Below the pieces are notes generated by a model. The model saw only the letters and a list, made by a program, of their open reading frames with translations. It made no database searches and was not told the origin of the DNA. From an uncultured Prochlorococcus sp. (lineage in GTDB: Bacteria; Cyanobacteriota; Cyanobacteriia; PCC-6307; Cyanobiaceae): 64,000 bases of DNA. The stretch lies in assembly GCA_902560875.1 (NCBI GenBank), contig CACENO010000003.1, positions 41,001-105,000 on the forward strand, read 5' to 3'. The position numbers and the translations under genes were made by a program. This document shows, in pieces, positions 28,015-39,402 of the stretch. The first letter of the stretch is position 1, and every line of letters starts with the position of its first letter.

Positions 28015-29274
28015 CTAGCTAATTTGCTTTTGGCTCTTGTCAATTTCTTCAAATCTTAATCTATTTAATTCGGCACCTAACTCAGCACCAGGCAACCATC
28101 CTTGTTTAATTAGTTCTCTAGCAGTAACTGGAGACTTAACTAATCTCCAGTTACTCCACCACTGATACAAAGGATTTGCAAATGGAACCTCTTCACATAT
28201 TGCAAGAGCAATTGAATCTTTATTCCAATTTGACTTTTCTATTTCCTGACACCATATAGAGGGTGACCATGATTGACACTCTTCTGTAGAGTTCGGGTCT
28301 GATAAAAAATGTTTAATTTTGATACTCTCATAAAGAGTATTCAATTGCTTTTTCGGCAATTGTAATCTTTTAGATAATGTTATAGGGTCTTTCGCTCCAG
28401 AGACTAATGCAGTAATAAGGCTTACTTTTAATTCAGATGCAGTTTGCAGTCTAATTTCCCATTTAGTATCGAATTGAAGGCCTATATCAAGTAGATAAAA
28501 TGCATTCCAATTTTGTAAATTAGTTAGGGCTATCTTCCAGCTTTTTTCTTTAATTAATAATTCTAATTCTAACCTTAATCTGGTTGCTAGAGATGGAGGG
28601 GCAAGTCTTATATCATTTCCGTGAGACCAAGACCATGGCCAATTACTAATTGTTTTTTTGATTTGTTCAACTGCTTCAATGGTAAGTTGGAAGTTAAGCC
28701 TAGATGAATATCTAGCAGCTCTTATTATTCGTGTAGGATCATCGGCAACGCTTTTGTTATGGAGAAATTCAATTTCTTTTTTCTTAATTGATTCTTGTCC
28801 CCCAAAAGGGTCAATTAATTTCATCTCTGAAAGCTTTAGAGCAATTGAGTTAATTGTGAAGTCTCTGCGGAAGAGATCTTTTTTTATATTGCAATAGCTT
28901 ATCGTGGGGTTATCACCCGGTGAATTGTAGTTTTCTTCTCTTGCACTTGCTAAATCGATAGAAATTTCGTCTATTTCCATTTCTACAGTTTTATAGGCAG
29001 AGTGGATAATAAACTTTGAGATTCTTTCTTTTCCCAACTCATTTCTTAATGCTTCCGCTAATTCAATTGCAGAACCTTCGACCAAAAGGTCAATATCTTT
29101 TGGTTTTAACTTATAATTATATAAATTGCCTATTAATTCATCCCTAACTGCTCCTCCGACTACAGCAATGTCTGTAATGCTTAATTTTCTTGCGAGAGTA
29201 TAGATTTTTGACAATAGTTCTATTGGTAGGCCTGGGAATTCTATCGAATAGTTTTTGTTAGAAGATATTTCCAT
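28015..29274 (-). CDS. cca: CCA tRNA nucleotidyltransferase/poly(A) polymerase family protein
   Basis: The 419-residue class II nucleotidyltransferase has VVGGAVRDELIGN, the metal-binding DxD in KPKDIDLLVEG, RRDFTINSIAL, and DDPTRIIRAARYSSRLNFQ. These are the ordered motifs of CCA-adding enzymes. None of the three tRNA genes in this window encodes CCA, in agreement with a need for this enzyme. Class II CCA-adding and poly(A) polymerases are hard to separate by sequence alone. Confidence 0.9.
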   Translation of the reverse strand: MEISSNKNYSIEFPGLPIELLSKIYTLARKLSITDIAVVGGAVRDELIGNLYNYKLKPKDIDLLVEGSAIELAEALRNELGKERISKFIIHSAYKTVEMEIDEISIDLASAREENYNSPGDNPTISYCNIKKDLFRRDFTINSIALKLSEMKLIDPFGGQESIKKKEIEFLHNKSVADDPTRIIRAARYSSRLNFQLTIEAVEQIKKTISNWPWSWSHGNDIRLAPPSLATRLRLELELLIKEKSWKIALTNLQNWNAFYLLDIGLQFDTKWEIRLQTASELKVSLITALVSGAKDPITLSKRLQLPKKQLNTLYESIKIKHFLSDPNSTEECQSWSPSIWCQEIEKSNWNKDSIALAICEEVPFANPLYQWWSNWRLVKSPVTARELIKQGWLPGAELGAELNRLRFEEIDKSQKQIS

Positions 29275-29327
29275 AATTTATAAATTTAGGTGATTTTTGC
29301 ATTTTTCTGGGAAACAGCAACTGCGAT

Positions 29328-31757
29328 TTAGTTGATTTGATATGGCTCGATAGGGGCAAGGCGAGGGTCAAGTATCTTTGGACCCATACCTTTGAATTTT
29401 ACAGCGATTGATATTTTTTCCCCGCTTCCAAAAATATGAGTTATCTCACCTATGCCGAAACTATTGTGGGTCACCTTATCTCCTATTGACCAGCTTTTAC
29501 CTGGAGCAGGACCGGAATGTTTTTTCCTTATTGAATTTTTGGCAGTAGTAAATGAGCTTTGAGAAGTTTTTTGATGAACATGATCACGGTCTATTCGAAT
29601 TTGTCTATCAAGATTCTTTTCTCTTCTTAAAGATGTGCCTCCATTTAAGGGGATATCACCTTCTAAAAGTTCTGGTGGAATTTCTGAAAGAAATATTGAA
29701 GGTAAGGCTGGCTCGCGCATGCCGCCCCAAATTCTTCTTTCAGTGGCGTGAGAAAGAAATAGTCTTTCTTTGGCTCTAGTCAGGCCTACATAGCAAAGGC
29801 GTCTTTCTTCTTCAAGTGAAGCTGGATTATCAAGAGAGCGATAACTAGGAAACAGTCCTTGCTCCATACCAACAAGAGATACGACTGGGAATTCCAACCC
29901 TTTGCTGCTATGAAGTGTCATCAGAGTGACTCGGTTTGCTTGTGTATCTTTGCTATCGGCATCACTTGCTAAAGCTGCTGTTGCTAAAAACCCTTCGAGA
30001 TCTGCTGTGTCATTCTCTTCCTGATATTGAAGAGCTGCATTGACTAGTTCTTGGAGATTACGTCGACGTTCTTCAGCTTCATCAGTCCCAATGGCTATTA
30101 ATTCACTAATGTATCCGCTTTTTTCTAGAACTAGCTGAATCAAGTCAGAAGGCGCAGCCTTATTCAGGTTTGACCGTAAAAAATTAATCAATTCACAAAA
30201 GAGTAGAAGCCCTTTAGCAGATCTTCCTCCTAAGGAACGCACTGCTTCAGAATCACTAACTACATCCCATAGAGGAATACTTAATTGATTTGCTGCATCT
30301 GTAAGTCTACTAATTGTTGTTTTTCCTATTCCTCGTTTTGGAACATTCATGACTCTTAAAAGACTTACACTGTCAGATGGATTAATTAATAGGCGTAGGT
30401 AAGCCAAGATGTCTTTAATTTCTCTTCTGTCGTAAAACCTCAGCCCTCCAACGACAACATATGGGACTCCCCATCGAACTAATGATTCTTCAATTGTTCT
30501 TGATTGGGCATTAGTTCGATATAGGACTGCCATATCCTTCCAAGTTAAGGATGAATTGGAAGCTTCCAGAACCCTTAAACGATGAATAACTGCTTCTGCT
30601 TCTGCGATTTCATCATCACATTTAGTGACCTTGATTAAGTCTCCTTTACTACGTGTTGCTCTTAACACTTTATCTATTCTCTCTGTATTATTTGCAATTA
30701 ATGAATTCGCAGCTTCGAGAATATTCGAAGTAGAGCGATAATTGTCTTCAAGCTTAACCATTGTGGAATTCACTTGATCTGGGGATTTATCGCCAAAATC
30801 TTCTTGAAAACCCATTAGAATTCTGAAATCTGCAGCTCTGAAGCTATAAATACTTTGATCAGCATCCCCTACAACAAAAACTGATCTTCCATCCCATTCA
30901 TTAAAAATAGAAGGTTCCATCCCGTTTGTTACTAAAAGTTTAATTAATTCGTATTGAATACGATTGGTATCTTGGTATTCATCAATTAGCACATGGCTAA
31001 AACGACTATGCCAGTAGTTACGAACCTCTAAATTTTGTTTAAGTAATTGGACAGGAAGCAGAAGCAAGTCATCAAAATCCAAAGCATTATTTGCTGCTAA
31101 TGCTTGGTGATATCTTCTATAAGCTTCTCCATTTAACTTGTCTCTATAACCCTCTGCATTCTTCTCTAGATCTCCAGGAAGAAGCCCTTGGTTTTTTGCA
31201 TTGCTTATAGCCCATCTTACTTTCTTGGGTTCATAACGTTTAGGGTCTAATTGCATCTCTTGTGTAATTATTTCTTTCACAAGACTTTGAGCATCAGACT
31301 CGTCATAAATTGAAAATTGCTTGGTCCATGTAAGTCCTTCTTTGTCTTTGAATTTTTCTATGTCATATCGTAATAAGCGAGCAAAAAGTGCATGAAAAGT
31401 GCCAATCCAAAGTTCTTTAGTTATTTGTGTATATATCCTATTTCGCAATTCGCTTTGATCATATGAAGATAAAGTGCTCCATGGCTGACCAAATTGATTG
31501 GTTGCAAGATTTTTGGCTAGAAGCAGCTCAAGCCTTTCTTTCATTTCACGTGCAGCCTTATTTGTGAAGGTAACAGCTAAAATTTCTGCAGGATCAACTC
31601 CATAGTGGGATATTAAATGTGCTATTCGATGTGTTAATGCTTTAGTCTTTCCACTGCCAGCCCCGGCGACAACTAATAAAGGGCCAATATGGTGATCAAC
31701 TGCCTGACATTGTGATTTATTTAGGCCTTCTAAAAATACTTTCGTAGGATTAAACAT
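29328..31757 (-). CDS. pcrA: UvrD/PcrA-type superfamily 1 DNA helicase
   Basis: This is an 809-residue 3'-5' helicase. The motifs appear in order: GLNKSQCQAV (Q motif), VVAGAGSGKTKALTHRIA (Walker A, near residue 32), TFTNKAAREMKERL, FDDLLLLP, LIDEYQDTNRIQYEL, VGDADQSIYSFRAAD, VTLMTLHSSKGLEFP and YVGLTRAKERL. It acts in nucleotide-excision and mismatch repair and removes RecA filaments. The C-terminal region after residue 690 is basic and ends in a small UvrD-tail domain. UvrD or PcrA are equally good names. Confidence 0.93.
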   Translation of the reverse strand: MFNPTKVFLEGLNKSQCQAVDHHIGPLLVVAGAGSGKTKALTHRIAHLISHYGVDPAEILAVTFTNKAAREMKERLELLLAKNLATNQFGQPWSTLSSYDQSELRNRIYTQITKELWIGTFHALFARLLRYDIEKFKDKEGLTWTKQFSIYDESDAQSLVKEIITQEMQLDPKRYEPKKVRWAISNAKNQGLLPGDLEKNAEGYRDKLNGEAYRRYHQALAANNALDFDDLLLLPVQLLKQNLEVRNYWHSRFSHVLIDEYQDTNRIQYELIKLLVTNGMEPSIFNEWDGRSVFVVGDADQSIYSFRAADFRILMGFQEDFGDKSPDQVNSTMVKLEDNYRSTSNILEAANSLIANNTERIDKVLRATRSKGDLIKVTKCDDEIAEAEAVIHRLRVLEASNSSLTWKDMAVLYRTNAQSRTIEESLVRWGVPYVVVGGLRFYDRREIKDILAYLRLLINPSDSVSLLRVMNVPKRGIGKTTISRLTDAANQLSIPLWDVVSDSEAVRSLGGRSAKGLLLFCELINFLRSNLNKAAPSDLIQLVLEKSGYISELIAIGTDEAEERRRNLQELVNAALQYQEENDTADLEGFLATAALASDADSKDTQANRVTLMTLHSSKGLEFPVVSLVGMEQGLFPSYRSLDNPASLEEERRLCYVGLTRAKERLFLSHATERRIWGGMREPALPSIFLSEIPPELLEGDIPLNGGTSLRREKNLDRQIRIDRDHVHQKTSQSSFTTAKNSIRKKHSGPAPGKSWSIGDKVTHNSFGIGEITHIFGSGEKISIAVKFKGMGPKILDPRLAPIEPYQIN

Positions 31758-31769
31758 TATATATTAAGC

Positions 31770-33617
31770 TCATGAATCAGTAGCTTCTGTCTCTAGATTA
31801 GTTGAACTTTTGACGCTAAGCCCTAAGGGGTGAGAAGGGTCACATAAATCTTGGTAAGTTCCTGAAGCAGCAACTAAACCATCTTTAATTTCATAAATTT
31901 GATCACACTTTGCAAGAGTGTTTAGCCTATGTGCAATTACTACTGTTGTACATCGGCGCCCAATTATCTCAAGGTAGTTAATTACATCTGCTTCAGTTTT
32001 TTCGTCTAAGGAATTAGTTGCTTCGTCTAATATCAAGAATTTTGTTCTTCTATAAAAAGCGCGAGCTAGTGCCAGCCTCTGTCTCTGGCCTCCTGAAAAA
32101 TTAACTCCATTTTCTCCTATACATGTATATAGTCCATGAGGCATTTCAGTTACAGCTTCATATAATTGTGCAGCAGATATTGCATCCCATACTTCATCAA
32201 GATCAATTTCTTCTTCAGGTTTGCCAAAGGCTATATTTTCTAAAATACTCGCGTCTAAAAGATTTATATTTTGGGGTACTTCGGAACAACACCTTTGCCA
32301 AGCAGAAATATCAGATTCTGCCAAAGGTATCCCATCTAATCTTAGTTGACCTGTGGTAGGTTCTAAATGAGCAAGTAATATACTAGATAATGTTGTTTTT
32401 CCACTTCCAGTAGGACCCATTAGGGCTATTCTGGACCCTACTGGAATATTTAATGATATTGAACGTAAGGATGCTTGCTCAGCTGCAGGATATCTATATC
32501 CAACTTTATACAATGATATTTCACGACGTGGAAAGATACCTTCCGGAGACAAACTTCCTTTTGGTAAAAAAGCTCTTTTTGCCTTTGGTAACTCTAAGTA
32601 ATTCAAGGCAGAATCAATTTGTGGTAATGCACCTCTTATTTTTGTGATTGATCTAAATAGGTCTTGAAGAGGAGGAGTTAATTTAATAGCTGCAACTACA
32701 AATGTAGAGACAAATGGTATTAATGTAGTTGCAAGATCTAAAGAACCTTTTTGACTTGTATTTGAGATTAATGCAGTAGCAAAGATAAGGGTTATGGCTA
32801 GAGGCTCTATTACTAATCTGGGAATATCTGGTAGTAATCTCGATATCCATTCGAAGGACTTAGCCGATTGCCCTGCCTTGACAAATTTAGATTCAAAATA
32901 AGAGCCTGTTTGGGTTAAATGAATATGTCTAATAGAATAAAATATTTGATTTAACAATGAATTCGCAAGAACATCTAACCTTACTCTTTGTGTCGAAGCA
33001 TGGCGGAGATATGGAACAACTAATGATGAAATTATCAGGAAAGCTGAGCCTAAAAGTAAAAGAAGCAATACCCCATTGAATCCAAGTGCAAATGTAAGTG
33101 CAACTGCTAGAAAAAAGATTATTATCGAACTAGAACTTATTAATAATATTGGATATATAATCTGATCAGATACTTTTTGAATATTGGTCATTATTTGGGC
33201 TGAGATTGCCGAGCTTTTGGCTGTTAAGAAGTATTCATATGGCTGACCAACAATAGTACCAAGTATGCGATCAGACATGTCCCTCCATACCTGAGCATTT
33301 AATCTTTCTTGAGTAATTCTTAGTATTAATTTTGTAGCCGAGGCTAACCAGCTAAGAATGATGAGAATTATTACTAACCAGAGAATTTGATTAGATGGGT
33401 CACCGCTAAAGACTTTTATTCCAGGTATCGAATCATTTAGGCTCCCTCCAGCTAGATTCCCTGCTAATCGCCCTGCAGTTGCAATAGTGGCCAGATCCAC
33501 AATGCCATTGAATACTGCTAGCGGGAGAATTGCTATGAAAGATCGTAGACGTCTTCTGGGGATTACCCGAAGTAAACGTCTTAGTCTTTGCACCGTTTGG
33601 CCCTTTAGAAGAGGCAC
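31770..33617 (-). CDS. ABC transporter with fused permease and ATPase domains
   Basis: The 615-residue half-transporter has an N-terminal membrane domain with about six helices (residues about 25-320) and a C-terminal ATPase. Walker A is ALMGPTGSGKTTL, the signature is FSGGQRQRLALARAF, and Walker B is FLILDEATNSLDE. It resembles exporters of the MsbA/HlyB type that act as homodimers; the cargo is unknown. It lies 12 bp upstream of the helicase on the same strand, that is, it is transcribed first. Confidence 0.88.
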   Translation of the reverse strand: MPLLKGQTVQRLRRLLRVIPRRRLRSFIAILPLAVFNGIVDLATIATAGRLAGNLAGGSLNDSIPGIKVFSGDPSNQILWLVIILIILSWLASATKLILRITQERLNAQVWRDMSDRILGTIVGQPYEYFLTAKSSAISAQIMTNIQKVSDQIIYPILLISSSSIIIFFLAVALTFALGFNGVLLLLLLGSAFLIISSLVVPYLRHASTQRVRLDVLANSLLNQIFYSIRHIHLTQTGSYFESKFVKAGQSAKSFEWISRLLPDIPRLVIEPLAITLIFATALISNTSQKGSLDLATTLIPFVSTFVVAAIKLTPPLQDLFRSITKIRGALPQIDSALNYLELPKAKRAFLPKGSLSPEGIFPRREISLYKVGYRYPAAEQASLRSISLNIPVGSRIALMGPTGSGKTTLSSILLAHLEPTTGQLRLDGIPLAESDISAWQRCCSEVPQNINLLDASILENIAFGKPEEEIDLDEVWDAISAAQLYEAVTEMPHGLYTCIGENGVNFSGGQRQRLALARAFYRRTKFLILDEATNSLDEKTEADVINYLEIIGRRCTTVVIAHRLNTLAKCDQIYEIKDGLVAASGTYQDLCDPSHPLGLSVKSSTNLETEATDS

Positions 33618-33970
33618 CCGTGAGGCTGGATAGTTATATCAATTTATGCCTTCAGGAGTGAGATTTGTTCTTTGAACAGCCAGTCTAGAAACCGATCACT
33701 ATTGAATCCATGTGTAAACCAGTAGAAAGTGTTTTAAGCTTTTATATTCTATTTTTTTATGCTAATTTTTAAATTTTGAAAATTTCGAAAGTCTCTTTTG
33801 CATTGGTAGATCTGATTTTTTGTTGCCTTCCAACTTCAAACTCTTAAAAATGGATATGCTCAGTTGGATTGCAATTGTTATATCTTGTATAGTACAATCT
33901 TGGTCAAGGATTCTATCTAGCCTTTCGCTAAATGTAATTACTTTTTTAGAAACTAATACTCTTTTTAGGG
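33618..33970. other. 353-bp A+T-rich intergenic region
   Basis: This gap lies upstream of the ABC exporter and downstream of a small minus-strand gene. It should contain the exporter promoter. I see no tRNA, no strong hairpin and no convincing coding region; a 70-residue plus-strand frame starting near 33820 runs into the opposite-strand gene and has no recognisable features. Confidence 0.5.
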
Positions 33971-34204
33971 TTAAGGTATTCTATTTTGATAATAATCAAT
34001 GTTTTTATTTCTTTGCTCTATTAGGCTGTTAATTAAAACCTCTATACTTTGCAATTCTAATTGCTCTTTTAGTTTTGAGCTTATTCTTTGAGGCTTAATT
34101 TGAAGTTTTTTTGAGATAGTATTTATTTCTTTTTGGAGTCTATCTCTATATTCACTAAGCAATTGAATTGATTCGTTTATCTCTTGAAGTGTTGCGTTTG
34201 CCAT
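33971..34204 (-). CDS. Small coiled-coil hypothetical protein upstream of the phycoerythrin genes
   Basis: The 77-residue frame starts at an ATG and encodes a charged, mostly helical protein: INESIQLLSEYRDRLQKEIN followed by ISKKLQIKPQRISSKLKEQ. No Cys, signal peptide or membrane segment is visible, and the heptad-like spacing of I/L suggests a coiled coil. I do not recognise the family. It is divergent from cpeB with a 310-bp gap, so it could be a small regulator or an unrelated conserved protein. Confidence 0.6.
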   Translation of the reverse strand: MANATLQEINESIQLLSEYRDRLQKEINTISKKLQIKPQRISSKLKEQLELQSIEVLINSLIEQRNKNIDYYQNRIP

Positions 34205-35583
<1,379 letters not shown>

Positions 35584-35644
35584 ATTGTTCGATAAAACAT
35601 ATAATTTATATTCCTTTCCGATCTTTTCAGTGTTAAATTAACAG

Positions 35645-36262
35645 ATGGCACTAGAAGAAGATAAACCATCCTTAGAAAGTTTGTTGGATGATTTCTCTCA
35701 TCCTAATCCTAATATTTATAAGAAAGCATATATAGATTTGATTGAATATTGGCCTGTGGTTGCAATGCAGAAATTACTGATGAATTTATCAGTGAAAGAA
35801 ATGGAAGTTAGGAGAAGGTCTGTACAAGCTTTGGGCTACTTTGGTAATGATGCAATATTTCCAGTGGCTAAATTGTTTTTGTCAAGTGAAAATATAGTTC
35901 TAAGAACTAGTTGCTTGAAAGTTCTTGTTCAAATTGTTTCTAAGGAGAGATATAGCATCTTGCCAAATGAGTTAATTGAGGTGATTAACTTATCAATAAT
36001 AGATGACAATGTACAGATCACGTTGGCTGTGATTTCTCTTTTAAGACAATTAGAGAAGAAAGGCTTACCTCAACTGATTAAGTTGTCTAGGGATCGAAAT
36101 ATTTTACGAGCCAAGGCTTCTATTACAGCTCTTGGAGAAATAGATGATCCTTCTGCTAAAAACTGTTTAATGGAATTAAAGGAAGACACTTCCTTAGATA
36201 TTCTTATAAGAGAAAGTGTAATTTCTTCCTTGGAATTTTTTCAAAATAGCCATCAAAATTAG
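35645..36262 (+). CDS. cpeZ: HEAT-repeat bilin lyase/chaperone CpeZ
   Basis: The 205-residue HEAT/E-Z type protein shows repeated helical units with motifs such as EVRRRSVQALGYFGND and RAKASITALGEIDDP. Its size and position right after cpeB-cpeA match CpeZ of phycoerythrin-containing cyanobacteria. In Fremyella, CpeZ acts with CpeY in attaching phycoerythrobilin to CpeA Cys82 and has chaperone-like activity. It lies 61 bp after cpeA, probably in the same transcript. Sequence alone does not prove the site it serves. Confidence 0.85.
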   Translation: MALEEDKPSLESLLDDFSHPNPNIYKKAYIDLIEYWPVVAMQKLLMNLSVKEMEVRRRSVQALGYFGNDAIFPVAKLFLSSENIVLRTSCLKVLVQIVSKERYSILPNELIEVINLSIIDDNVQITLAVISLLRQLEKKGLPQLIKLSRDRNILRAKASITALGEIDDPSAKNCLMELKEDTSLDILIRESVISSLEFFQNSHQN

Positions 36263-36289
36263 CACCCATCATCAATTAATAAACCCTTC

Positions 36290-37192
36290 TCAATTAGATG
36301 ATTTACTTTTTATTTGAGATATTGCAAGGTTTAAAATTTTCAATACTTTCTGGTCTTTTTCTTTTGATAAAGCATTTTGCAAAGGATCTATTATTTCTTC
36401 TGCTTTTGATTTCATTAGAGATAAAGCAGCCTTTGACCTCACTTCACTATTTTCATCACTTAGTTTTCTTATTAGTAGAGGATTTACCCAATATGGATCG
36501 TCAAGATTTCCAAGTAATGAGGTAGCTGCAATTCTCACCTCATTTGAAGAATCATATAAAGCTCTTAGGACTAAATGTTTTGCTATTTTATCTTCTAAAG
36601 TCTTAATTTGTTCACCAAGAGAAGATATGGCTGCAGCTCTAATTAAGTCATTGTTTGATTCTGCAGCTTTTCTAAGTGCTTCAGGTGCCTCTGCCCCAAT
36701 AAATGATAGACCCCATGTCGCGAGTCCACATTGCATTGCCGAACTGCTCTGATCTGTTAGGACTTTGAGTAAATGTTCTACTGCTTCTTCCCCGAAAATT
36801 GCCATTGCCCCAACAGCAGAACATTGGACAACAGTGTCTTCATCCGTAAGAAGTGCTTGTAAAAGAGCTGGCAAAGCACTTGAATCTCCTACTAATTTGA
36901 GTGCTTTTGCTGATGCTCTTCTTACTGTCAGATTGGGATGGTAAAGGAGAGCATTAACAAGTGCTGGGATAGCTGCCTTGCCTATTACTCCAAGGCTTTC
37001 CGCAAATGTACGTCTTAGAAGGCCTCTTTGATCTCCTAGTCCTGCAATGATTAATTCTATTTTTTTACTATCAGCTTGTGGTATTTGACCCATTCGAAGT
37101 TGAAGGGTTAGCTCCCTTGACAGTTCTGAAGCTTCCTCTTTCGTAAGCTTGATTTCTGTTTTATAGATTGATTGTCCAGTGTTTTTTTGCAA
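36290..37192 (-). CDS. cpeF: HEAT-repeat bilin lyase, MpeX/CpeF/MpeV-like
   Basis: The 300-residue HEAT-repeat protein has many E-Z repeats: RTFAESLGVIGKAAIPALV, TVRRASAKALKLVGDSSAL, RAAAISSLGEQI and EVRIAATSLLGNLDDP. Size and repeat content match the CpeF/MpeU/MpeV lyase group; the SS120 homologue has been called mpeX. CpeF attaches the doubly linked bilin to CpeB Cys50/61 in Fremyella. It faces cpeZ (27 bp apart, convergent) and is divergent from cpeY, so it has its own promoter within the phycoerythrin island. Confidence 0.82.
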   Translation of the reverse strand: MQKNTGQSIYKTEIKLTKEEASELSRELTLQLRMGQIPQADSKKIELIIAGLGDQRGLLRRTFAESLGVIGKAAIPALVNALLYHPNLTVRRASAKALKLVGDSSALPALLQALLTDEDTVVQCSAVGAMAIFGEEAVEHLLKVLTDQSSSAMQCGLATWGLSFIGAEAPEALRKAAESNNDLIRAAAISSLGEQIKTLEDKIAKHLVLRALYDSSNEVRIAATSLLGNLDDPYWVNPLLIRKLSDENSEVRSKAALSLMKSKAEEIIDPLQNALSKEKDQKVLKILNLAISQIKSKSSN

Positions 37193-37411
37193 GTAAGATT
37201 CTGCTTATGTATCCAGATTATCTAGTAAATGGAAATTTTTTGATGATATGGTGTTTCCAGGAAGAAAAAATATACAATTTTTTCAAATTTATAATAGAGA
37301 ATTTTTTTATATCTACTATCATAAAAATATGAGCTAATAAACTTCAATAATCCTATTCGCTTATTAATTTGCTAGAGTATTTTTTAGCTTCAAAATACTT
37401 GCCTTTACGAA

Positions 37412-38737
37412 GTGCAGAAAAGTAAGTTTGATAACCTACCTTGCCTTACGAAGGAGGAGGCATTCAATATTTTATCGACCCCTATAGAAAAACTTAACTT
37501 GGCTAGTGATTATTATAAAGCAGTTTTTCATTTGAATAAATATCCAGGCGCAGACACTGAGAAGGTACTTAGAAAATTAATTGAATCGGATGCTAACGCT
37601 CAACCTCTTCTTATTGCAAAGAGAAAGGCTGTTGAAGTCTTGGCGCGTCTGAAATGTTTTAATGCAATACCTTCAATAGGTCTTTGCCTTGAAGACAGTG
37701 ATCCATATTTAGTTGAAAATGCAGCTTGGGCATTATGTGAACTTGGCTGTAAAGATAATTTATTAATAAAGAAAATTGCTGAGTTATTAGATGACCCAAT
37801 GCAAAATCGAAGAGTATTAATACAGTCGCTTGCAGGATTGGGTGCTCTATCAGAAGTGTCCAAGATTAAATTATTTTTAGAAGATGATAGTTACTCACCT
37901 GGTATTTGTGGAGCTTCTATTGCTGCAATAAAAAAACTATCCGGGGAATCTATTCAAACGTACAAGTTAGAAAATTTTCTTGCACTTAATAATCAGAATG
38001 ATAGGCAATGTGCAGTTCTAGATGTTATTCAAGCGGATGAAATAAAATTACTCCCTGCGGTCTTAAAATCTCCAGTTTCTCCTGCTTTTAGGCTTAAAGC
38101 TATAGACATTTTATGGCAAGAGAAAAGGAAGCTTAATGGATATGATTTGATTGATCTAATTGACTCTACTATCAAAGATGATCCAAATAATTTAGATCTT
38201 AAGGACGACTTGGATCAGGTTAAGACTGAAAGACAATTAATTGAAGAATTATTTGCCACGGATTTTAAACGTGCTTATATTGCTTTGCGTACACTTCTTT
38301 CAAGAGAAGTTATTAATATTTGGCCTCCTTTGGTTGCTTATCTAAATAGAATTAAAAGAGATTATGGCGCACTTTATTTCTTTATGATTCTTTTCAGATC
38401 TGTTAAAGGGTGGGAACAACCTGCATTAAAAGAAATAAAGTTGATTGCATTTTCGTGCTTGAGTAAGAGTTGGCCAGATTATATTAAATTTAAACCTGCT
38501 GCAATTTTAACATTAATGCAATTATACCCAAGCAGTTGCTATAGCCATATTGGGACTTGGCTAACACATTCTCATACCCCTTTTTGGGTAACTCGATATT
38601 CAGCCTTAATTGGATTAGAAGCTTGGCTAAAAGACGATCAATGTCATTATCTCTTGAGGGATCTTAAATATTTAGATCAAGACCCGCATCGCTTTGTAAG
38701 AAGCAAAGCTAAAAGTATTCAAGCTATTTACACTTAA
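37412..38737 (+). CDS. cpeY: HEAT-repeat bilin lyase CpeY
   Basis: The 441-residue protein has E-Z/HEAT repeats in its first 200 residues (RKAVEVLARLKCFNAIPSIG; LVENAAWALCELGCKDN) and again near the C-terminus (FWVTRYSALIGLEAWLKDDQ). The length and content fit CpeY, the lyase that attaches phycoerythrobilin to CpeA Cys82 with CpeZ help. The frame starts at a GTG. In many genomes cpeY and cpeZ are adjacent; here the cpeF-like gene separates them on the opposite strand. Confidence 0.85.
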   Translation: MQKSKFDNLPCLTKEEAFNILSTPIEKLNLASDYYKAVFHLNKYPGADTEKVLRKLIESDANAQPLLIAKRKAVEVLARLKCFNAIPSIGLCLEDSDPYLVENAAWALCELGCKDNLLIKKIAELLDDPMQNRRVLIQSLAGLGALSEVSKIKLFLEDDSYSPGICGASIAAIKKLSGESIQTYKLENFLALNNQNDRQCAVLDVIQADEIKLLPAVLKSPVSPAFRLKAIDILWQEKRKLNGYDLIDLIDSTIKDDPNNLDLKDDLDQVKTERQLIEELFATDFKRAYIALRTLLSREVINIWPPLVAYLNRIKRDYGALYFFMILFRSVKGWEQPALKEIKLIAFSCLSKSWPDYIKFKPAAILTLMQLYPSSCYSHIGTWLTHSHTPFWVTRYSALIGLEAWLKDDQCHYLLRDLKYLDQDPHRFVRSKAKSIQAIYT

Positions 38738-38769
38738 ATCTAGAATTTAAGATTCTATAAATATATCTT

Positions 38770-39402
38770 TTAGGTTATTCTAAACCATTTTAGATTAATA
38801 TGATTTCCAAAAGAATTAATTTTTTTAAATCTAAGGGGGCCATTCTTTGAACCCCAAATCTTTTTATGTGTATTGATTTCATAGCCTTCATCAAGACTGA
38901 TCCACTCTTTTGAGTTAACTTCGACATTACTAACCAGGTAGGTTTTTTTTCTGCTATGAGATATAAGACATTTTTGACCAGTTTCTACATTGCCAGAGTA
39001 CTTTCCTGGTTTAACTTCTTTGAATTTCATTGTGCAACCCTTCCTCATAATAGGATTTTTAGTTTGAAGCTCAATTAGTAATTCGGGTAGGAATCCCGCC
39101 CCAGCAATTCTTGTTGAAATTGGTACGCAATAATTTTCAACTAAAAATAATCCATTGCTCTCGATGATTTTGTGCAATGCTTGTCGGTAAGGTGACCAGG
39201 GAGCAAAGTCATAACTTTGCTCTGAATAAAACCAAGGACCGTTAAGAATTGACCTTTCTAAAGGTCTAAAATAAATATTAATATGAGCAAAATCTTTAGG
39301 GTTTTTTTGTGACTGTTCTAAATTAGAGAAGTGACCTGAAATAGTTTTAGCAAACAAAAGGAGGCTTTCTCTATTGAGCACTTTGCTTTTATGCCTCATC
39401 AT
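38770..39402 (-). CDS. cpeT: CpeT/CpcT-family bilin lyase
   Basis: The 210-residue CpcT/CpeT fold protein has diagnostic segments: GHFSNLEQSQKNPKDFAHI, INIYFRPLERS, GPWFYSEQSYDF, SPYRQALHKI, MRKGCTMKF and WGSKNGPLRFKKI. CpcT attaches bilin to the beta Cys153/165 site, and CpeT is thought to do the equivalent for CpeB. Its start overlaps the cpeS stop by 14 bases, and it converges with cpeY 33 bp away. Confidence 0.9.
   Translation of the reverse strand: MMRHKSKVLNRESLLLFAKTISGHFSNLEQSQKNPKDFAHINIYFRPLERSILNGPWFYSEQSYDFAPWSPYRQALHKIIESNGLFLVENYCVPISTRIAGAGFLPELLIELQTKNPIMRKGCTMKFKEVKPGKYSGNVETGQKCLISHSRKKTYLVSNVEVNSKEWISLDEGYEINTHKKIWGSKNGPLRFKKINSFGNHINLKWFRIT

Noticed and set aside
33820..34032. 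70-residue plus-strand frame upstream of the small coiled-coil gene
   Set aside because: It runs into the opposite-strand gene and has no recognisable feature or start signal.
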